Of a stretch of DNA of 64,000 bases, positions 44,713-53,896 are shown piece by piece. Every line of letters starts with the position of its first letter. The stretch's first letter is position 1. Made by a program: the position numbers and the translations under genes. Location: contig OY730228.1 of assembly GCA_963422565.1 (NCBI GenBank), forward strand, positions 1,364,001 to 1,428,000, in the 5' to 3' direction. The DNA is from G963422565 sp963422565. Lineage in GTDB: Bacteria > Pseudomonadota > Alphaproteobacteria > MPNO01. Under the pieces are notes generated by a model, which saw only the letters and a program-made list of their open reading frames with translations, was not told the DNA's origin and did no database searches.

Positions 44713-45378
44713 TTGGCACCGCCGATCGGCCCCATCGACGTCTGGGTCTTCGACCTCGACAACACGCTTTACGACGTGCCCGAGGCGCTGCACCGGGAGA
44801 TCGACCGCCGCATGGCCGGGTTCGTCGGCGAGTATCTCGGCGTCGGCCCCGAAGATGCCCGGCGGATTCAGAAATGCTATTTTCGCCGCTTCGGGCTCAC
44901 CCTGCGCGGGCTGATGGTCCGCCACGGGCTGGACCCGGCCGAGTTCGAGCGGAGCATGGCGGGGCTCGACATCGCGGCCATCCACCCCACCGCCGGGCTG
45001 GCCGAGGCGGTCGCCGCGCTGCCGGGCCGGAAGATCGTCTTCACCAACGCCTTTGCCGCCCACGCCCAGGCGGTGCTCGACCATCTGTCGATGAACGCTC
45101 TGTTCGAAGCGGTCCACGACATCTCGGAGATGGGCTATCGCCCCAAGCCGGCGATCGAGTCCTACCGCGACCTCTGCGTCCGCTACGACATCGATCCGCG
45201 GCGGTCGGCGATGGTCGACGATATCCCGCACAACCTGGCGCCGGCGGCGGAGCTCGGCATGACGACGGTCTGGCGCCGCAGCGCCGCCGCCTGGGCACGC
45301 GACACGGCCGCCGGGCCGTTCATCCACCATGCCGTCGACGACATCGCCGCCTGGCTCGGCGGCGGCGCGGCCGGTTGA
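44713..45378 (+). CDS. HAD-superfamily pyrimidine 5'-nucleotidase-like hydrolase
   Basis: 221 residues, apparently from a TTG two bases after the SDR stop, with a G-run before it. HAD motif I is VFDLDNTLYD, motif II VFTNA, motif III has Lys in RPKP, and motif IV is MVDDIPHN. The layout fits the pyrimidine 5'-nucleotidase (SDT1-like) group found beside dapD in other alphaproteobacteria. Specificity is inferred. Confidence 0.85.
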   Translation: MAPPIGPIDVWVFDLDNTLYDVPEALHREIDRRMAGFVGEYLGVGPEDARRIQKCYFRRFGLTLRGLMVRHGLDPAEFERSMAGLDIAAIHPTAGLAEAVAALPGRKIVFTNAFAAHAQAVLDHLSMNALFEAVHDISEMGYRPKPAIESYRDLCVRYDIDPRRSAMVDDIPHNLAPAAELGMTTVWRRSAAAWARDTAAGPFIHHAVDDIAAWLGGGAAG

Positions 45379-45436
45379 CAGCTGAGGATGCCGCGGTGAT
45401 TGTCGGCGCGTGCCGACCAGCGGGATTCGATCCGCC

Positions 45437-46294
45437 ATGACCGAGACCGATCTGCAGGCCGAGATCGAGGCCGCCTGGGAGGATCGCGAGCACGTCTCTC
45501 CCGAGACCGACGGGCACCGGCGCGCGGCGATCGAAGCGGCGCTCGACGGGCTGGATTCGGGCGCCTTTCGGGTGGCCGAGCCGGGCGACGGCGGCTGGCG
45601 GGTCAACCAGTGGCTGAAGAAGGCGGTGCTGCTGTCCTTCAGGCTGTGCGACACCGCGCCGATGCCGGGCGGCCCCACCGATCCGCATCGCGGCGAGAGC
45701 CCCTGGTTCGACAAGGTCGCGCCCAAATTCGCGGGCTGGGACGACGCGCGGTTCCGCGCGTCCGGATTCCGCGCCGTGCCCGGCTGCGTCGTCCGGCGCT
45801 CGGCCTATATCGCGCCTGGCGTGGTGCTGATGCCCTGCTTCGTGAATCTGGGCGCCCATATCGGCAGCGGCACGATGATCGACACCTGGGCGACGGTCGG
45901 GTCCTGCGCGCAGATCGGGCGGAACTGCCACATCTCCGGCGGCGCGGGCATCGGCGGCGTGCTCGAGCCGCTCCAGGCCGATCCGGTGGTCATCGAGGAC
46001 GATTGCTTCATCGGCGCCCGGTCGGAGGTCGCCGAAGGCGTGCTGGTCGAGCGCGGATCGGTGCTGTCGATGGGGGTGTTCATCGGTGCGTCCACCAAGA
46101 TCGTCGACCGGGCCAGCGGCGAGGTGCATCACGGCCGCGTTCCGGCCTATTCGGTGGTGGTTCCGGGTGCGCTTCCCGCCACGCCGAAGGCCGGCGGCGG
46201 CGTTGGCCCCAGCCTCTACTGCGCCGTGATCGTCAAGCGGGTCGACGAAGGGACCCGCGCCAAGACCTCGATCAACGATCTGTTGCGCGATTGA
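45437..46294 (+). CDS. dapD: 2,3,4,5-tetrahydropyridine-2,6-dicarboxylate N-succinyltransferase
   Basis: 285 residues. DapD succinylates tetrahydrodipicolinate in the lysine/meso-diaminopimelate pathway. An N-terminal helical domain with WFDKVAPKF is followed by hexapeptide repeats (MPCFVNLGAHIGSGTMIDTWATVGSCAQIG and onward). No strong ribosome site is visible before the ATG at 45437. The stop overlaps the dapE TTG. Confidence 0.97.
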   Translation: MTETDLQAEIEAAWEDREHVSPETDGHRRAAIEAALDGLDSGAFRVAEPGDGGWRVNQWLKKAVLLSFRLCDTAPMPGGPTDPHRGESPWFDKVAPKFAGWDDARFRASGFRAVPGCVVRRSAYIAPGVVLMPCFVNLGAHIGSGTMIDTWATVGSCAQIGRNCHISGGAGIGGVLEPLQADPVVIEDDCFIGARSEVAEGVLVERGSVLSMGVFIGASTKIVDRASGEVHHGRVPAYSVVVPGALPATPKAGGGVGPSLYCAVIVKRVDEGTRAKTSINDLLRD

Positions 46295-47445
46295 GCGGGC
46301 ATATCGACCCACTGGAGCTCGCCCGGGCGTTGCTGCGCTGCCCGAGCGTGACACCGGCGGACGGCGGTGCGCTGGCCACCCTGGCCGGCGCCGTCGAGGG
46401 GCTCGGCTTTCGGTGCGAGACGCTGACCTTCTCCGAGGCCGGCACGCCGGATGTCGGCAACCTGTTCGCGCGCCTCGGCAGCGGGCGCCCCCATCTCTGC
46501 TTCGCCGGACATACCGATGTCGTGCCGATCGGCGACCCCGAAGCCTGGTCGATCGATCCCTTCGGCGCCGAGATTCGCGGCGGCGTGCTGTTCGGGCGCG
46601 GCGCCGCGGACATGAAGGGCGCGATCGCCGCTTTCGTCGGCGCGGCCTCCCGTTTTCTGACGCGCCGTGGCGGGCGCTTCGACGGCTCGCTCAGCCTGCT
46701 GATCACCGGAGACGAGGAAGGCCCCGCGATCAACGGCACCGCGAAGGTCCTGCGCTGGATGGCCGAACGCGGCGAGATCCCCGATTCCTGCCTGGTCGGC
46801 GAGCCGACCAATCCGCTCCGGCTCGGCGAGACGATCAAGATCGGCCGGCGAGGCAGCCTCGCCGCGCGGATCGCCGTGGCGGGCGTCCAGGGCCATACGG
46901 CGTATCCGCAACTCGCGGACAACCCGTTGCCGAGGCTGGTGCGCATCCTGGCGGCGTTGACCGAGGCCCGTCTCGACGACGGGACCGAGCATTTTCAGCC
47001 GTCCGATCTGCAGCTCACCAGCATCGATGTCGGCAACCCGGCGGCCAACGTCATCCCGGGCTCGGGCTCGGCCGCCTTCAACATCCGGTTCAACGATCTG
47101 CATACCGGCGAGTCGCTAAGCCAGTGGATCCGGGATCGCCTGGCCGAGATCGGTGGGGACGCCGCCCTCGATATCCATGTAAGCGGCGAGGCGTTCCTGA
47201 CGCCGCCGGGGCGGTTTACCGGCCTGCTGGCGCGCGCGGTCGCCGACAAGACCGGCATCGCGCCGGAGCTCGGCACCGCCGGCGGCACGTCGGATGCGCG
47301 CTTCATCAAGCAGTATTGCGAAGTCGCGGAGTTCGGCCTCGTCGGCCAGACCATGCACAAGATCGACGAGCGCGTGGACCTCGCCGATCTGGCGATGCTG
47401 GGCGAGATTTACGAGGCGGTGATCGACAGCTATTTCGCGGGGTGA
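46291..47445 (+). CDS. dapE: Succinyl-diaminopimelate desuccinylase
   Basis: 384 residues from a TTG overlapping the dapD stop (TTGA), so translation is probably coupled. The zinc peptidase motifs are complete: FAGHTDVVP, GRGAADMKG, ITGDEEGPA, LVGEPT and C-terminal MHKIDERV. It yields L,L-diaminopimelate for lysine and peptidoglycan. Confidence 0.96.
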   Translation: MSGHIDPLELARALLRCPSVTPADGGALATLAGAVEGLGFRCETLTFSEAGTPDVGNLFARLGSGRPHLCFAGHTDVVPIGDPEAWSIDPFGAEIRGGVLFGRGAADMKGAIAAFVGAASRFLTRRGGRFDGSLSLLITGDEEGPAINGTAKVLRWMAERGEIPDSCLVGEPTNPLRLGETIKIGRRGSLAARIAVAGVQGHTAYPQLADNPLPRLVRILAALTEARLDDGTEHFQPSDLQLTSIDVGNPAANVIPGSGSAAFNIRFNDLHTGESLSQWIRDRLAEIGGDAALDIHVSGEAFLTPPGRFTGLLARAVADKTGIAPELGTAGGTSDARFIKQYCEVAEFGLVGQTMHKIDERVDLADLAMLGEIYEAVIDSYFAG

Positions 47446-47449
47446 TCGC

Positions 47450-48019
47450 GTGGCCTTGATGAGCCCTGCCGAGCTGGCGCGCGCGGCCTCCGGGGCGGGG
47501 CGGCTCGCCATGCTCGACAAGAACGGACTCGACTGTTTCGACAACAGCGTCGAGGCCTTCTGGCGCTCGTTCCAGGCGGCGCTGTTCCTCGCGCCCGCCT
47601 ATATGCTGCTGTTCCTGCTCCGGCCGGCGGTCGGCCCCACCGAGGCGAACCTCGTGCAGGTCGTCCTCGTCCAGGCGATCTCCTACGGCATCGGCTGGGT
47701 CGCCTTCCCGCTGGCGATGATTCCGGTCTGCGACACGATGGGGCGGTTCGACCGCTATTTCAGGTTCATCGTTGCGCATAACTGGTCGGGCATCGTCAAG
47801 ATGAGCGTGTTTCTCGGTGCCGCCATCCTGTCGCGCGGGCTGCTCGGTCCGGGTCTGGGCGCCGTACTGGACCTCATGGCCATCGTCGCGACGCTGATCT
47901 ACCAGTGGTTCGTCACCCGTACTGCGCTCGCGATCTCCAGGCGGGCGGCGATCGCCATCGTGGGTCTCGACCTCGCGATCACCCTATCGATCTATGTCGT
48001 CGCCGGCCGGTTCGTCTGA
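47450..48019 (+). CDS. Integral membrane protein, function unknown
   Basis: 189 residues from a GTG just after dapE. About four to five hydrophobic spans lie at residues 40-60, 68-90, 115-130, 135-155 and 167-187. A cytoplasmic-type loop holds DTMGRFDRYFRFIVAHNW. Similar proteins sit between dapE and truA in related alphaproteobacteria, but I know no function. Its 3' end overlaps truA convergently by 36 bases. Confidence 0.8.
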   Translation: MALMSPAELARAASGAGRLAMLDKNGLDCFDNSVEAFWRSFQAALFLAPAYMLLFLLRPAVGPTEANLVQVVLVQAISYGIGWVAFPLAMIPVCDTMGRFDRYFRFIVAHNWSGIVKMSVFLGAAILSRGLLGPGLGAVLDLMAIVATLIYQWFVTRTALAISRRAAIAIVGLDLAITLSIYVVAGRFV

Positions 48020-48763
48020 TCGGGGACCGTACAGAACTTCGAGGAGGTAGAGACCCTCCGCCGGCGCGGTCGCGCCGCCGTAGCGCCGGTCCCTCGCCTC
48101 GAGCGCACCGGCGGCGGCGTCGGGGGTCCACCGCCCCTCCCCGACCAGCCGGAGGGTGCCAACCATGTTGCGCACCTGTCGATAGAGGAACGACCGCGCC
48201 TCCGCCTCGATACGGATGTCCTCGCCGCACCGGGCCACGTCGAGCCGGTCGAGCGTCTTGACCGGCGATCGCGCCTGGCAACCGGCGGCGCGGAAGGTCG
48301 AGAAGTCGTGCCGTCCGACCAGACGCGACGCCGCGGCGCGCATCGCCGGAACGTCGAGCGCGGCCCGGACCCGCCAGGCGCGGCCGCGCGCCACCGTCAG
48401 CGGCGCCCGCCGATTGACGATCCGATAGAGATAGCGCCGGCCCGTCGCCGAGAACCGCGCGTCGAAGTCGGGCGCCGCCGGCTCGGCGCGGCGGACGGCG
48501 ACAGGAAGCGGGCCGAGATGCGCGTTGAGCGCCTCCGCGACCGTATGGGCGGTCGTCTCCCGCGCGAGGTCGAAATGAGCGACCTGGCCCAGCGCGTGCA
48601 CGCCGGCGTCGGTACGCCCGGCCCCGAAGACCGCGGCGGCCTCGCCCGAGAACGCGAAGACCGCCGCCTCCACCGCCGCCTGGACGGACGGCCCGTTCCG
48701 CTGCCGCTGCCAGCCGACAAATCCCGTTCCGTCATATTCGAGGATGATCCGCCATCGGGTCAT
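47984..48763 (-). CDS. truA: tRNA pseudouridine(38-40) synthase
   Basis: 259 residues. TruA isomerises uridines 38-40 in the anticodon stem-loop. The catalytic Asp is in GAGRTDAGVHALGQ (about residue 52), and the C-terminal FLYRQVRNMVGTLRLVGEG is diagnostic. The ATG overlaps the fmt stop (ATGA). Confidence 0.97.
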   Translation of the reverse strand: MTRWRIILEYDGTGFVGWQRQRNGPSVQAAVEAAVFAFSGEAAAVFGAGRTDAGVHALGQVAHFDLARETTAHTVAEALNAHLGPLPVAVRRAEPAAPDFDARFSATGRRYLYRIVNRRAPLTVARGRAWRVRAALDVPAMRAAASRLVGRHDFSTFRAAGCQARSPVKTLDRLDVARCGEDIRIEAEARSFLYRQVRNMVGTLRLVGEGRWTPDAAAGALEARDRRYGGATAPAEGLYLLEVLYGPRSDEPAGDDIDR

Positions 48764-49695
48764 CCGGCGCCCCCCAGCCGGCTACCGGCGCGGAGCGGAA
48801 AGCCGCGCAGGAATGCGGCGGCCTCCATCGCGCCCCGCCCCGCGCGCTGCAGCCGGTCGAGCCGGAGAGTGCCGATGCCGCAGGCGATCGCGGCGCCGTC
48901 GTCGGTCACCGTCCCGGGCGGCGTGGCCGCGCCCTCCCCGGTGCGGGCGGCGAGTACGCGGATGCGCTCCCCTTCGATCTCGAACCAGGCGCCCGGCGCC
49001 GGCGAGAACGCCCGGACCTGCCGAGCGATCTCGGATGCCGGCCTGCGCCAGTCGATCCGGGTCTCGGACCGGTCGATCTTCCGCGCGTAGGTCGCGCCGT
49101 CGGCCGGCTGTGTCCTGGGCGCGATCCGGCCGTCCGCGAACGCCTCGAGAGTCGGCACCAGGAGCGCCGCGCCGAGCTCCGCCAGACGGTCGTGAAGCTC
49201 CCCGGCGCTGGTCTCGGGCGTCACCGCGAGGGCGCGTTGGGCGAGGATCGGGCCGGTGTCGAGCCCGGCTTCCATCTTCATGATGGTGATTCCGCTGCGG
49301 TCGTCGCCGGCGAGGATCGCGCGCTGTATCGGCGCCGCCCCGCGCCAGCGCGGGAGCAGGGAGGCGTGGATGTTCACGCAGCCGAGCCGCGGTGCCTCGA
49401 GGACATCCGCGGGAAGCAGAAGACCGTAGGCGGCGACCACGACCGCGTCGGCTTCGAGCGCCGCGATGGCGGCCCCGACCCCCGCTGCACGCAGGTCGGC
49501 CGGATGGCGGACCTCGATGCCCGCCTCCTCGGCCCGCAGATGGACCGGCGAGCGTCGCTGACGCCGCCCCCTGCCGGCCCGCTCGGGCGGCCGCGTATAG
49601 ACGAGGGCCACCTCGTGGCCCGCGGCGCGGAGCGCGTCCAGCGCCGGGACCGCGAAGTCGGGCGTTCCCATGAACGCCGTGCGCAGACGGGTCAT
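48760..49695 (-). CDS. fmt: Methionyl-tRNA formyltransferase
   Basis: 311 residues from the ATG at 49695. It formylates initiator Met-tRNA. RTAFMGTPDFAVPAL, HASLLPRWRGAAPIQRAI and GITIMKMEAGLDTGP identify the catalytic domain; the C-terminal OB domain starts near residue 205. It overlaps def (ATGA), the usual def-fmt pair. Confidence 0.97.
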   Translation of the reverse strand: MTRLRTAFMGTPDFAVPALDALRAAGHEVALVYTRPPERAGRGRRQRRSPVHLRAEEAGIEVRHPADLRAAGVGAAIAALEADAVVVAAYGLLLPADVLEAPRLGCVNIHASLLPRWRGAAPIQRAILAGDDRSGITIMKMEAGLDTGPILAQRALAVTPETSAGELHDRLAELGAALLVPTLEAFADGRIAPRTQPADGATYARKIDRSETRIDWRRPASEIARQVRAFSPAPGAWFEIEGERIRVLAARTGEGAATPPGTVTDDGAAIACGIGTLRLDRLQRAGRGAMEAAAFLRGFPLRAGSRLGGAG

Positions 49696-50219
49696 GGTCG
49701 GCCGGCGGCGGCCTCCAGACGCTTGGCCTTGGCCAGCTTCTTCAGGATCATGCCGCGCCTGAGACGCGAGAGGAGATCGACGAACAGCCTGCCGTCGAGA
49801 TGGTCGATCTCGTGCTGCAGGCAGGTCGCCCGCCGGCCCTCGGCATCGATCTCCCGCGCCCGGTTGTCGGGATCGAGATAGCGGATCCTGGCCCGCGCCG
49901 AACGCCCGACCTCGGCATAGTGACCGGGGAGCGACAGACAGCCTTCCTCGTTGGTCTCGATCTCGTCGGACGTCCAGACGACCTCCGGGTTTGCCATACG
50001 GATCGGATCGGCCGGCTCCTCGGGTCCGGCGATATCGGCGACGATCAAGCGCAGCGGCACGCCCACCTGCGGCGCGGCGAGGCCGACACCGGGCGCGGCG
50101 TACATGGTCTCGAGCATGTCGTCGAACAGCGCGCGGATCTCGGCGTCGACCTCCGCCACCGGCTTGCAAGTCAGCCGGAGGCGCGGATCGGGAGCGGTGA
50201 TGATCGGAAGCTTGGCCAT
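49692..50219 (-). CDS. def: Peptide deformylase
   Basis: 175 residues from the ATG at 50219 (MAKLPIITAPDPRL). It removes the formyl group from nascent chains. Motifs are GVGLAAPQVG, EEGCLSLPG and the metal site QHEIDHLDG, the complete active PDF set. Confidence 0.97.
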   Translation of the reverse strand: MAKLPIITAPDPRLRLTCKPVAEVDAEIRALFDDMLETMYAAPGVGLAAPQVGVPLRLIVADIAGPEEPADPIRMANPEVVWTSDEIETNEEGCLSLPGHYAEVGRSARARIRYLDPDNRAREIDAEGRRATCLQHEIDHLDGRLFVDLLSRLRRGMILKKLAKAKRLEAAAGRP

Positions 50220-50262
50220 GGACTGCCTGGAGCCGCGACGGGACGTAGGTAGTCGCGGCATC

Positions 50263-50955
50263 TCATTGCGTCAACCGGGTGGGCGCGTCGTGCGGACAGC
50301 CGGCCCGGCCGCCAGTCTCCCCGCGCAAGACGATGTCGCCGTACCAGGCGCGCGCCCGTTGGCGGCTGTTGTCGGAGTCGGTCATCACGGCGATGCCTTC
50401 GAGGCTCCGCACCTCTCGGCCGAACAGGCGGCGAAAGTCGTCGCGGAGATTGCGGCGGTAGCTGCGCCATGCGCCGGCATGGTCGGGGCCGGACTCGACC
50501 GCCATCACCCGCACCCGCGAGGTGAACGGGTTTGGCCAGTCCGCGCCGACGCGCGCCCGCGCCGCCCAGACATAGGAGATGGCGTACGGCGGATCGAACC
50601 ATCCTTCGCCCGGAGCGACGACATAGACCCTGGCGGCAAAGTCGTCGCCCGGCTTGACGCGCTCGTCGGCGACCGCGACCGGCGCCTCGATCCGCCAGCA
50701 CCATTCCAGCACCGGGCGCGCCGCGAGGTCGATCTCCCGTTCCAGATAGAAGCTCGACGCCGCCGACATGCTCTCCGCTTCCAACGCGGTCGCGCCGTCG
50801 ATCTCGGCGATCCGGTACCGCGTCTCGTCCGCGAAATGGCGAACGCGCCAGCCGGCCGTGTCGCCGGCCGAGAAACGGCCGAGCACGAGCGGCTCCGCCT
50901 GAGGCGGCGCGGCGGCCAGCAGGACGGCGGCCGGCAGGACGAGACGGAGAGTCAC
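50263..50955 (-). CDS. DUF3047 domain protein, exported
   Basis: 230 residues from a GTG. A short signal peptide (RLVLPAAVLLAAAPPQAEP) leads into a beta-rich domain with WCWRIEAPV, KPGDDFAARVYVV, YVWA and the ending ...SDNSRQRARAWYGDIVLR, the DUF3047 pattern. The function is unknown. It is 43 bases upstream of def in the same direction. Confidence 0.85.
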   Translation of the reverse strand: MTLRLVLPAAVLLAAAPPQAEPLVLGRFSAGDTAGWRVRHFADETRYRIAEIDGATALEAESMSAASSFYLEREIDLAARPVLEWCWRIEAPVAVADERVKPGDDFAARVYVVAPGEGWFDPPYAISYVWAARARVGADWPNPFTSRVRVMAVESGPDHAGAWRSYRRNLRDDFRRLFGREVRSLEGIAVMTDSDNSRQRARAWYGDIVLRGETGGRAGCPHDAPTRLTQ

Positions 50956-51117
50956 CGCGCGTCCCCGCCCGACCCGGACGGAGGCGCCGAATGCCGGCGT
51001 CCTCCGGACGGGCGCGGCGGTCGCGGGCCGCTGCCGCCCGTCGCCGCGCGGGCCCAGGCGGAGCCGTCCCCCAGGGGGCGAAGATGCGCTATCATCGCCA
51101 CCGCCGATCCCGGATGC

Positions 51118-51202
51118 GGGCCCGTGGTGGAATTGGTAGACACAGCAGACTTAAAATCTGCTTCCCGATGGAGTGCCGGTTCGAGTCCGGCCGGGCCCCC
51201 CA
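51118..51202 (+). tRNA. tRNA-Leu (anticodon UAA)
   Basis: An 85-base gene with encoded CCA. The acceptor arms GGGCCCG and CGGGCCC pair over 7 bp. The anticodon loop CTTAAAA presents TAA between GCAGA and TCTGC. The long variable arm marks a class II tRNA, and the T arm is GCCGG-TTCGAGT-CCGGC. It stands alone, with accessory-type genes downstream. Confidence 0.96.
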
Positions 51203-51211
51203 GCCGGACGC

Positions 51212-51592
51212 TCACAGCATCGCGGTGAAGTCGCACTGGATCAGATAGGGGCTCTCGCCCAGGATCGGCTGGGTGTGGCGGGCCGGGCGCGCGTCGGGGT
51301 CGGGGAACATGCGCACCCATTCGGCGTTGAGCGCCGTCCGGTCGGACGGATCGCGCAGCCACACCGAGACCTTGATGATGTCGTCGCAGGTCCCGCCGGC
51401 GGCCTCCACCGTCTCCCGCATGTATCGGAACACCAGCGCGCATTGCGCTTCCAGCCCCGAGACCGGCGCGCCGGTCTCGGGATCCCGGCCCAATATCACC
51501 CCCGACATCACCAGATTGCCGATTCTGGAGGCGTTGGGGATCGGGTTGGAATGGCGGAAGCTCGCGATCTCGATCGAACTGCGCCTGGCCAT
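51212..51592 (-). CDS. RidA/YjgF family protein
   Basis: 126 residues of the chorismate-mutase-like trimer fold. RIGNLVMSGVILGRDPETG and DDIIKVSVWLRD are typical. In RidA proper a conserved Arg binds the imine substrate; here the matching region reads ARPARHTQPI, so it may be a paralogue rather than canonical RidA. It ends 10 bases from the tRNA 3' end on the opposite strand. Confidence 0.85.
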   Translation of the reverse strand: MARRSSIEIASFRHSNPIPNASRIGNLVMSGVILGRDPETGAPVSGLEAQCALVFRYMRETVEAAGGTCDDIIKVSVWLRDPSDRTALNAEWVRMFPDPDARPARHTQPILGESPYLIQCDFTAML

Positions 51593-51598
51593 GTCGCG

Positions 51599-52036
51599 TC
51601 AGCCCCGGTCGTAATATCGGGAGAGGTCCGGCGCCTTCGGATGGCGCGGGACATCGGCGCCGATGGGAACCCAGTCGAGCGCGCTGTCGGTCCAGATATT
51701 GGCCTGGATCGGGATCCGGCCCGGATCGTCCAGCGTGCCGGCATAGATCACCGTGACATGCGGCCGCGCCGGGCTCTCGGAACAGATGCTGGTCCCGCAG
51801 GCGTCGCAGAACCTGACATGCAATTCGTTGCCGCTGTCGGCAATGCGGATGCGGGTGCGCGGCGCGCCCACACCGAGGCGGAAGCCGCCGCGCGGCACCT
51901 GCACCGAGATTCCGAACGCGCTGCCGGTCCGTTTCCGGCACTCGGTGCAGTGGCAGAGATAGGAGACGAACGGCTCCTCCACGCTGGTATAGCGGATCGC
52001 GCCACAGGCGCAGCCGCCCGACATGATATGCGACAT
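51599..52036 (-). CDS. GFA-family (glutathione-dependent formaldehyde-activating-like) zinc protein
   Basis: 145 residues. Zinc ligands of the CENP-V/GFA fold are visible: Cys9/Cys11 (CAC), Cys28-x-Cys30-xx-Cys33 and Cys77-xx-Cys80. GGAGGAG precedes the ATG at 52036. It overlaps no gene and is 6 bases from the RidA-like gene, so the two probably share a transcript. The substrate is unknown; few members are true GFA enzymes. Confidence 0.85.
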   Translation of the reverse strand: MSHIMSGGCACGAIRYTSVEEPFVSYLCHCTECRKRTGSAFGISVQVPRGGFRLGVGAPRTRIRIADSGNELHVRFCDACGTSICSESPARPHVTVIYAGTLDDPGRIPIQANIWTDSALDWVPIGADVPRHPKAPDLSRYYDRG

Positions 52037-52305
52037 GCGGACTCCTCCTCGATGACGGCCGCCGGCGCTTGCGGCGCGGCCCCGAGCCATACGCCATCCC
52101 AAGCGCCGCCCTCTCACCTTCTCCCGCAGAGTGCCATCGAAACCGCCCGATGGAAACCGTCCGCTTCGAGCGGGTATCGATGACGGGCGATCTGTCGGAC
52201 GCCGGGAAGGGGTAATCCGGGCGCCCTTATCCGACATCGGGGGGAGGGCGGCGCCGCGCCCGATATGGTAACAGGGGCGCGGTCGTCCAACGGAGAGGCT
52301 GCGCG
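52037..52305. other. Divergent intergenic region
   Basis: Lies between the GFA gene and the binding-protein gene. GGAGAGG precedes the downstream ATG. I see no convincing promoter box, repeat or small gene. Confidence 0.45.
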
Positions 52306-53229
52306 ATGCGTCTTGCGGTGCCGGATCTGGTCTCCAACTCCTATTTCCCGGCGATCTCCGCCGTCGAGCTCGGCGACTTCGCCGACCAGGGGCTGGAGAT
52401 GAGCCACGCGCTGATCTTCCCGGTCGACCGCTGCTATGCGGCGCTGCGCGACGGGGATGTCGATTTCGTCGGCGGCTCGGCGCATGCGGTGCTCTCCGCC
52501 TTTCCGGACTGGCAGGGCGCCAAGCTGCTCTGCGCGCTCTCGCAGGGCATGTACTGGTTCCTGGTGATGCGCGCCGATCTCGGCGCCGCGCGCGGCGACC
52601 TGTCGGCGGTCAAGGGCCGCCATCTCGGCGCCGCACCCTGGGTCGAATACGGGTTGCGGCGCCTGCTCGCCGAGGCGGGGATCGATGTCGCCGCCGACCG
52701 CGTCGACATCCGCCCGATCCCCGGCGCCGCCGGGCCCGGAGTCAGCTTCGGGGTCACCGCCGCCAAGGCGCTCGAAGAAGGCAGAATCGACGGGTTCTGG
52801 GCCAACGGGATGGGGGCCGAGCTCGCGGTCGCCCGCGGTGCCGGCGCCGTGCTGCTCGATGTCCGGCGCGGCGACGGACCGCCGGCCGCCTTCAACTACA
52901 CCCAGCCGGTGCTGGTCGCCACCGACCGGCTGATCGCCGAGCGGCCCGAGACTGCCGCCGCCGCGGTGCGGGCGATCGTCGCGACCCAGAAGCGTCTCAA
53001 GGCCGATGTCGGCCTCGCCGCCGGGATCGGCGCCAAGCTGTTCTCGCCCGAGGAGGCCGCGCTGATCGCCGGCGTCGTCGCGCGCGACCTTCCCTATTAC
53101 GGCCCGGAGATCGGCGAGACCTTCGTCCGCGGCATGAACGATTTCGCCCGGGCGATGGGTCTGGTCGATCGCACCCTCGGCTACGACGAGGTCGTCGCCA
53201 CCGCGTTCAGCCCGCTCTGGGAGGGCTGA
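52306..53229 (+). CDS. NMT1/THI5-like substrate-binding protein without signal peptide
   Basis: 307 residues with a type II periplasmic-binding fold: ALIFPVDRCYAALRDGDVDFVGGSA, an internal interdomain crossing, and a second lobe from about residue 95. The chain begins directly with the first strand (MRLAVPDLVSNSYFPA), with no leader, and no permease or ATPase gene is nearby. It may be a cytoplasmic ligand-binding or thiamine-precursor-type protein, or may rely on a transporter elsewhere. Confidence 0.78.
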   Translation: MRLAVPDLVSNSYFPAISAVELGDFADQGLEMSHALIFPVDRCYAALRDGDVDFVGGSAHAVLSAFPDWQGAKLLCALSQGMYWFLVMRADLGAARGDLSAVKGRHLGAAPWVEYGLRRLLAEAGIDVAADRVDIRPIPGAAGPGVSFGVTAAKALEEGRIDGFWANGMGAELAVARGAGAVLLDVRRGDGPPAAFNYTQPVLVATDRLIAERPETAAAAVRAIVATQKRLKADVGLAAGIGAKLFSPEEAALIAGVVARDLPYYGPEIGETFVRGMNDFARAMGLVDRTLGYDEVVATAFSPLWEG

Positions 53230-53275
53230 ACGCCGCGGCCGGGACTCGCGGGAGGCGGCGGGCCAGCCGACCCCG

Positions 53276-53896
53276 CTACCGCATCGGCGAATAGGACGCC
53301 GGCAGCATGATCTTGTTGGCCTGGGTCAGCACCGGGTCGGGTCCCTCGCCCTTGGGCGGCCAGATGCCCTTGGCGACGGCCTCCCTGCGGATCTCGGCGC
53401 GGTGTTCGAGGCTCTCGAACGGCCAGATATGGACGAACTTGTTGAGCTGCCCGCACTCGGTGACCATGGCGATGGCGAGCGGCGAGAGCTTCTCGCGCGC
53501 TTCGATCGCCGCCTCCCAGCGCCTGGTCAGCTCGACCGCTCCGCCGGCCGCGAGCATGTATTCGCGCCATTCGTAGATCGGGCCGAGCGCGCCCGTCTTC
53601 ATCTCGGGCGAGAAGGGCAGCGGGGTGAATATCTCCGACTGCATGGTCTCCTGGAGATACGCGACCTTGGGCGGCCAGTTGGGGTCCTTGTTGGCCTCCG
53701 TACGGACGCGCTCGCGCTCGGCGAGGCTGGCATAGGGCCAGATATGGCAGACCTGGTTGAGCTCGCCGATCTCGGTGTAGAGCATGCCGACGATCTCGGA
53801 ATGGGCGCGGCGGGTCTTGTAGCCATCTTCGAAGGCGTCGAGAAATTCCGGCACCCGGCCGCGTGCGATCCGGTAGGTCCGCGCTTCATAGATCAT
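53276..53896 (-). CDS. NIPSNAP family protein
   Basis: 206 residues with two ferredoxin-like repeats. Each repeat starts with a Tyr/Glu strand (IYEARTYRI; IYEWREYML) and contains a VCHIWPYASL / FVHIWPFESL segment. The molecular function of the family is not established. The ATG lies 11 bases inside the end of the dehydrogenase gene, so it belongs to a three-gene operon. Confidence 0.85.
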   Translation of the reverse strand: MIYEARTYRIARGRVPEFLDAFEDGYKTRRAHSEIVGMLYTEIGELNQVCHIWPYASLAERERVRTEANKDPNWPPKVAYLQETMQSEIFTPLPFSPEMKTGALGPIYEWREYMLAAGGAVELTRRWEAAIEAREKLSPLAIAMVTECGQLNKFVHIWPFESLEHRAEIRREAVAKGIWPPKGEGPDPVLTQANKIMLPASYSPMR

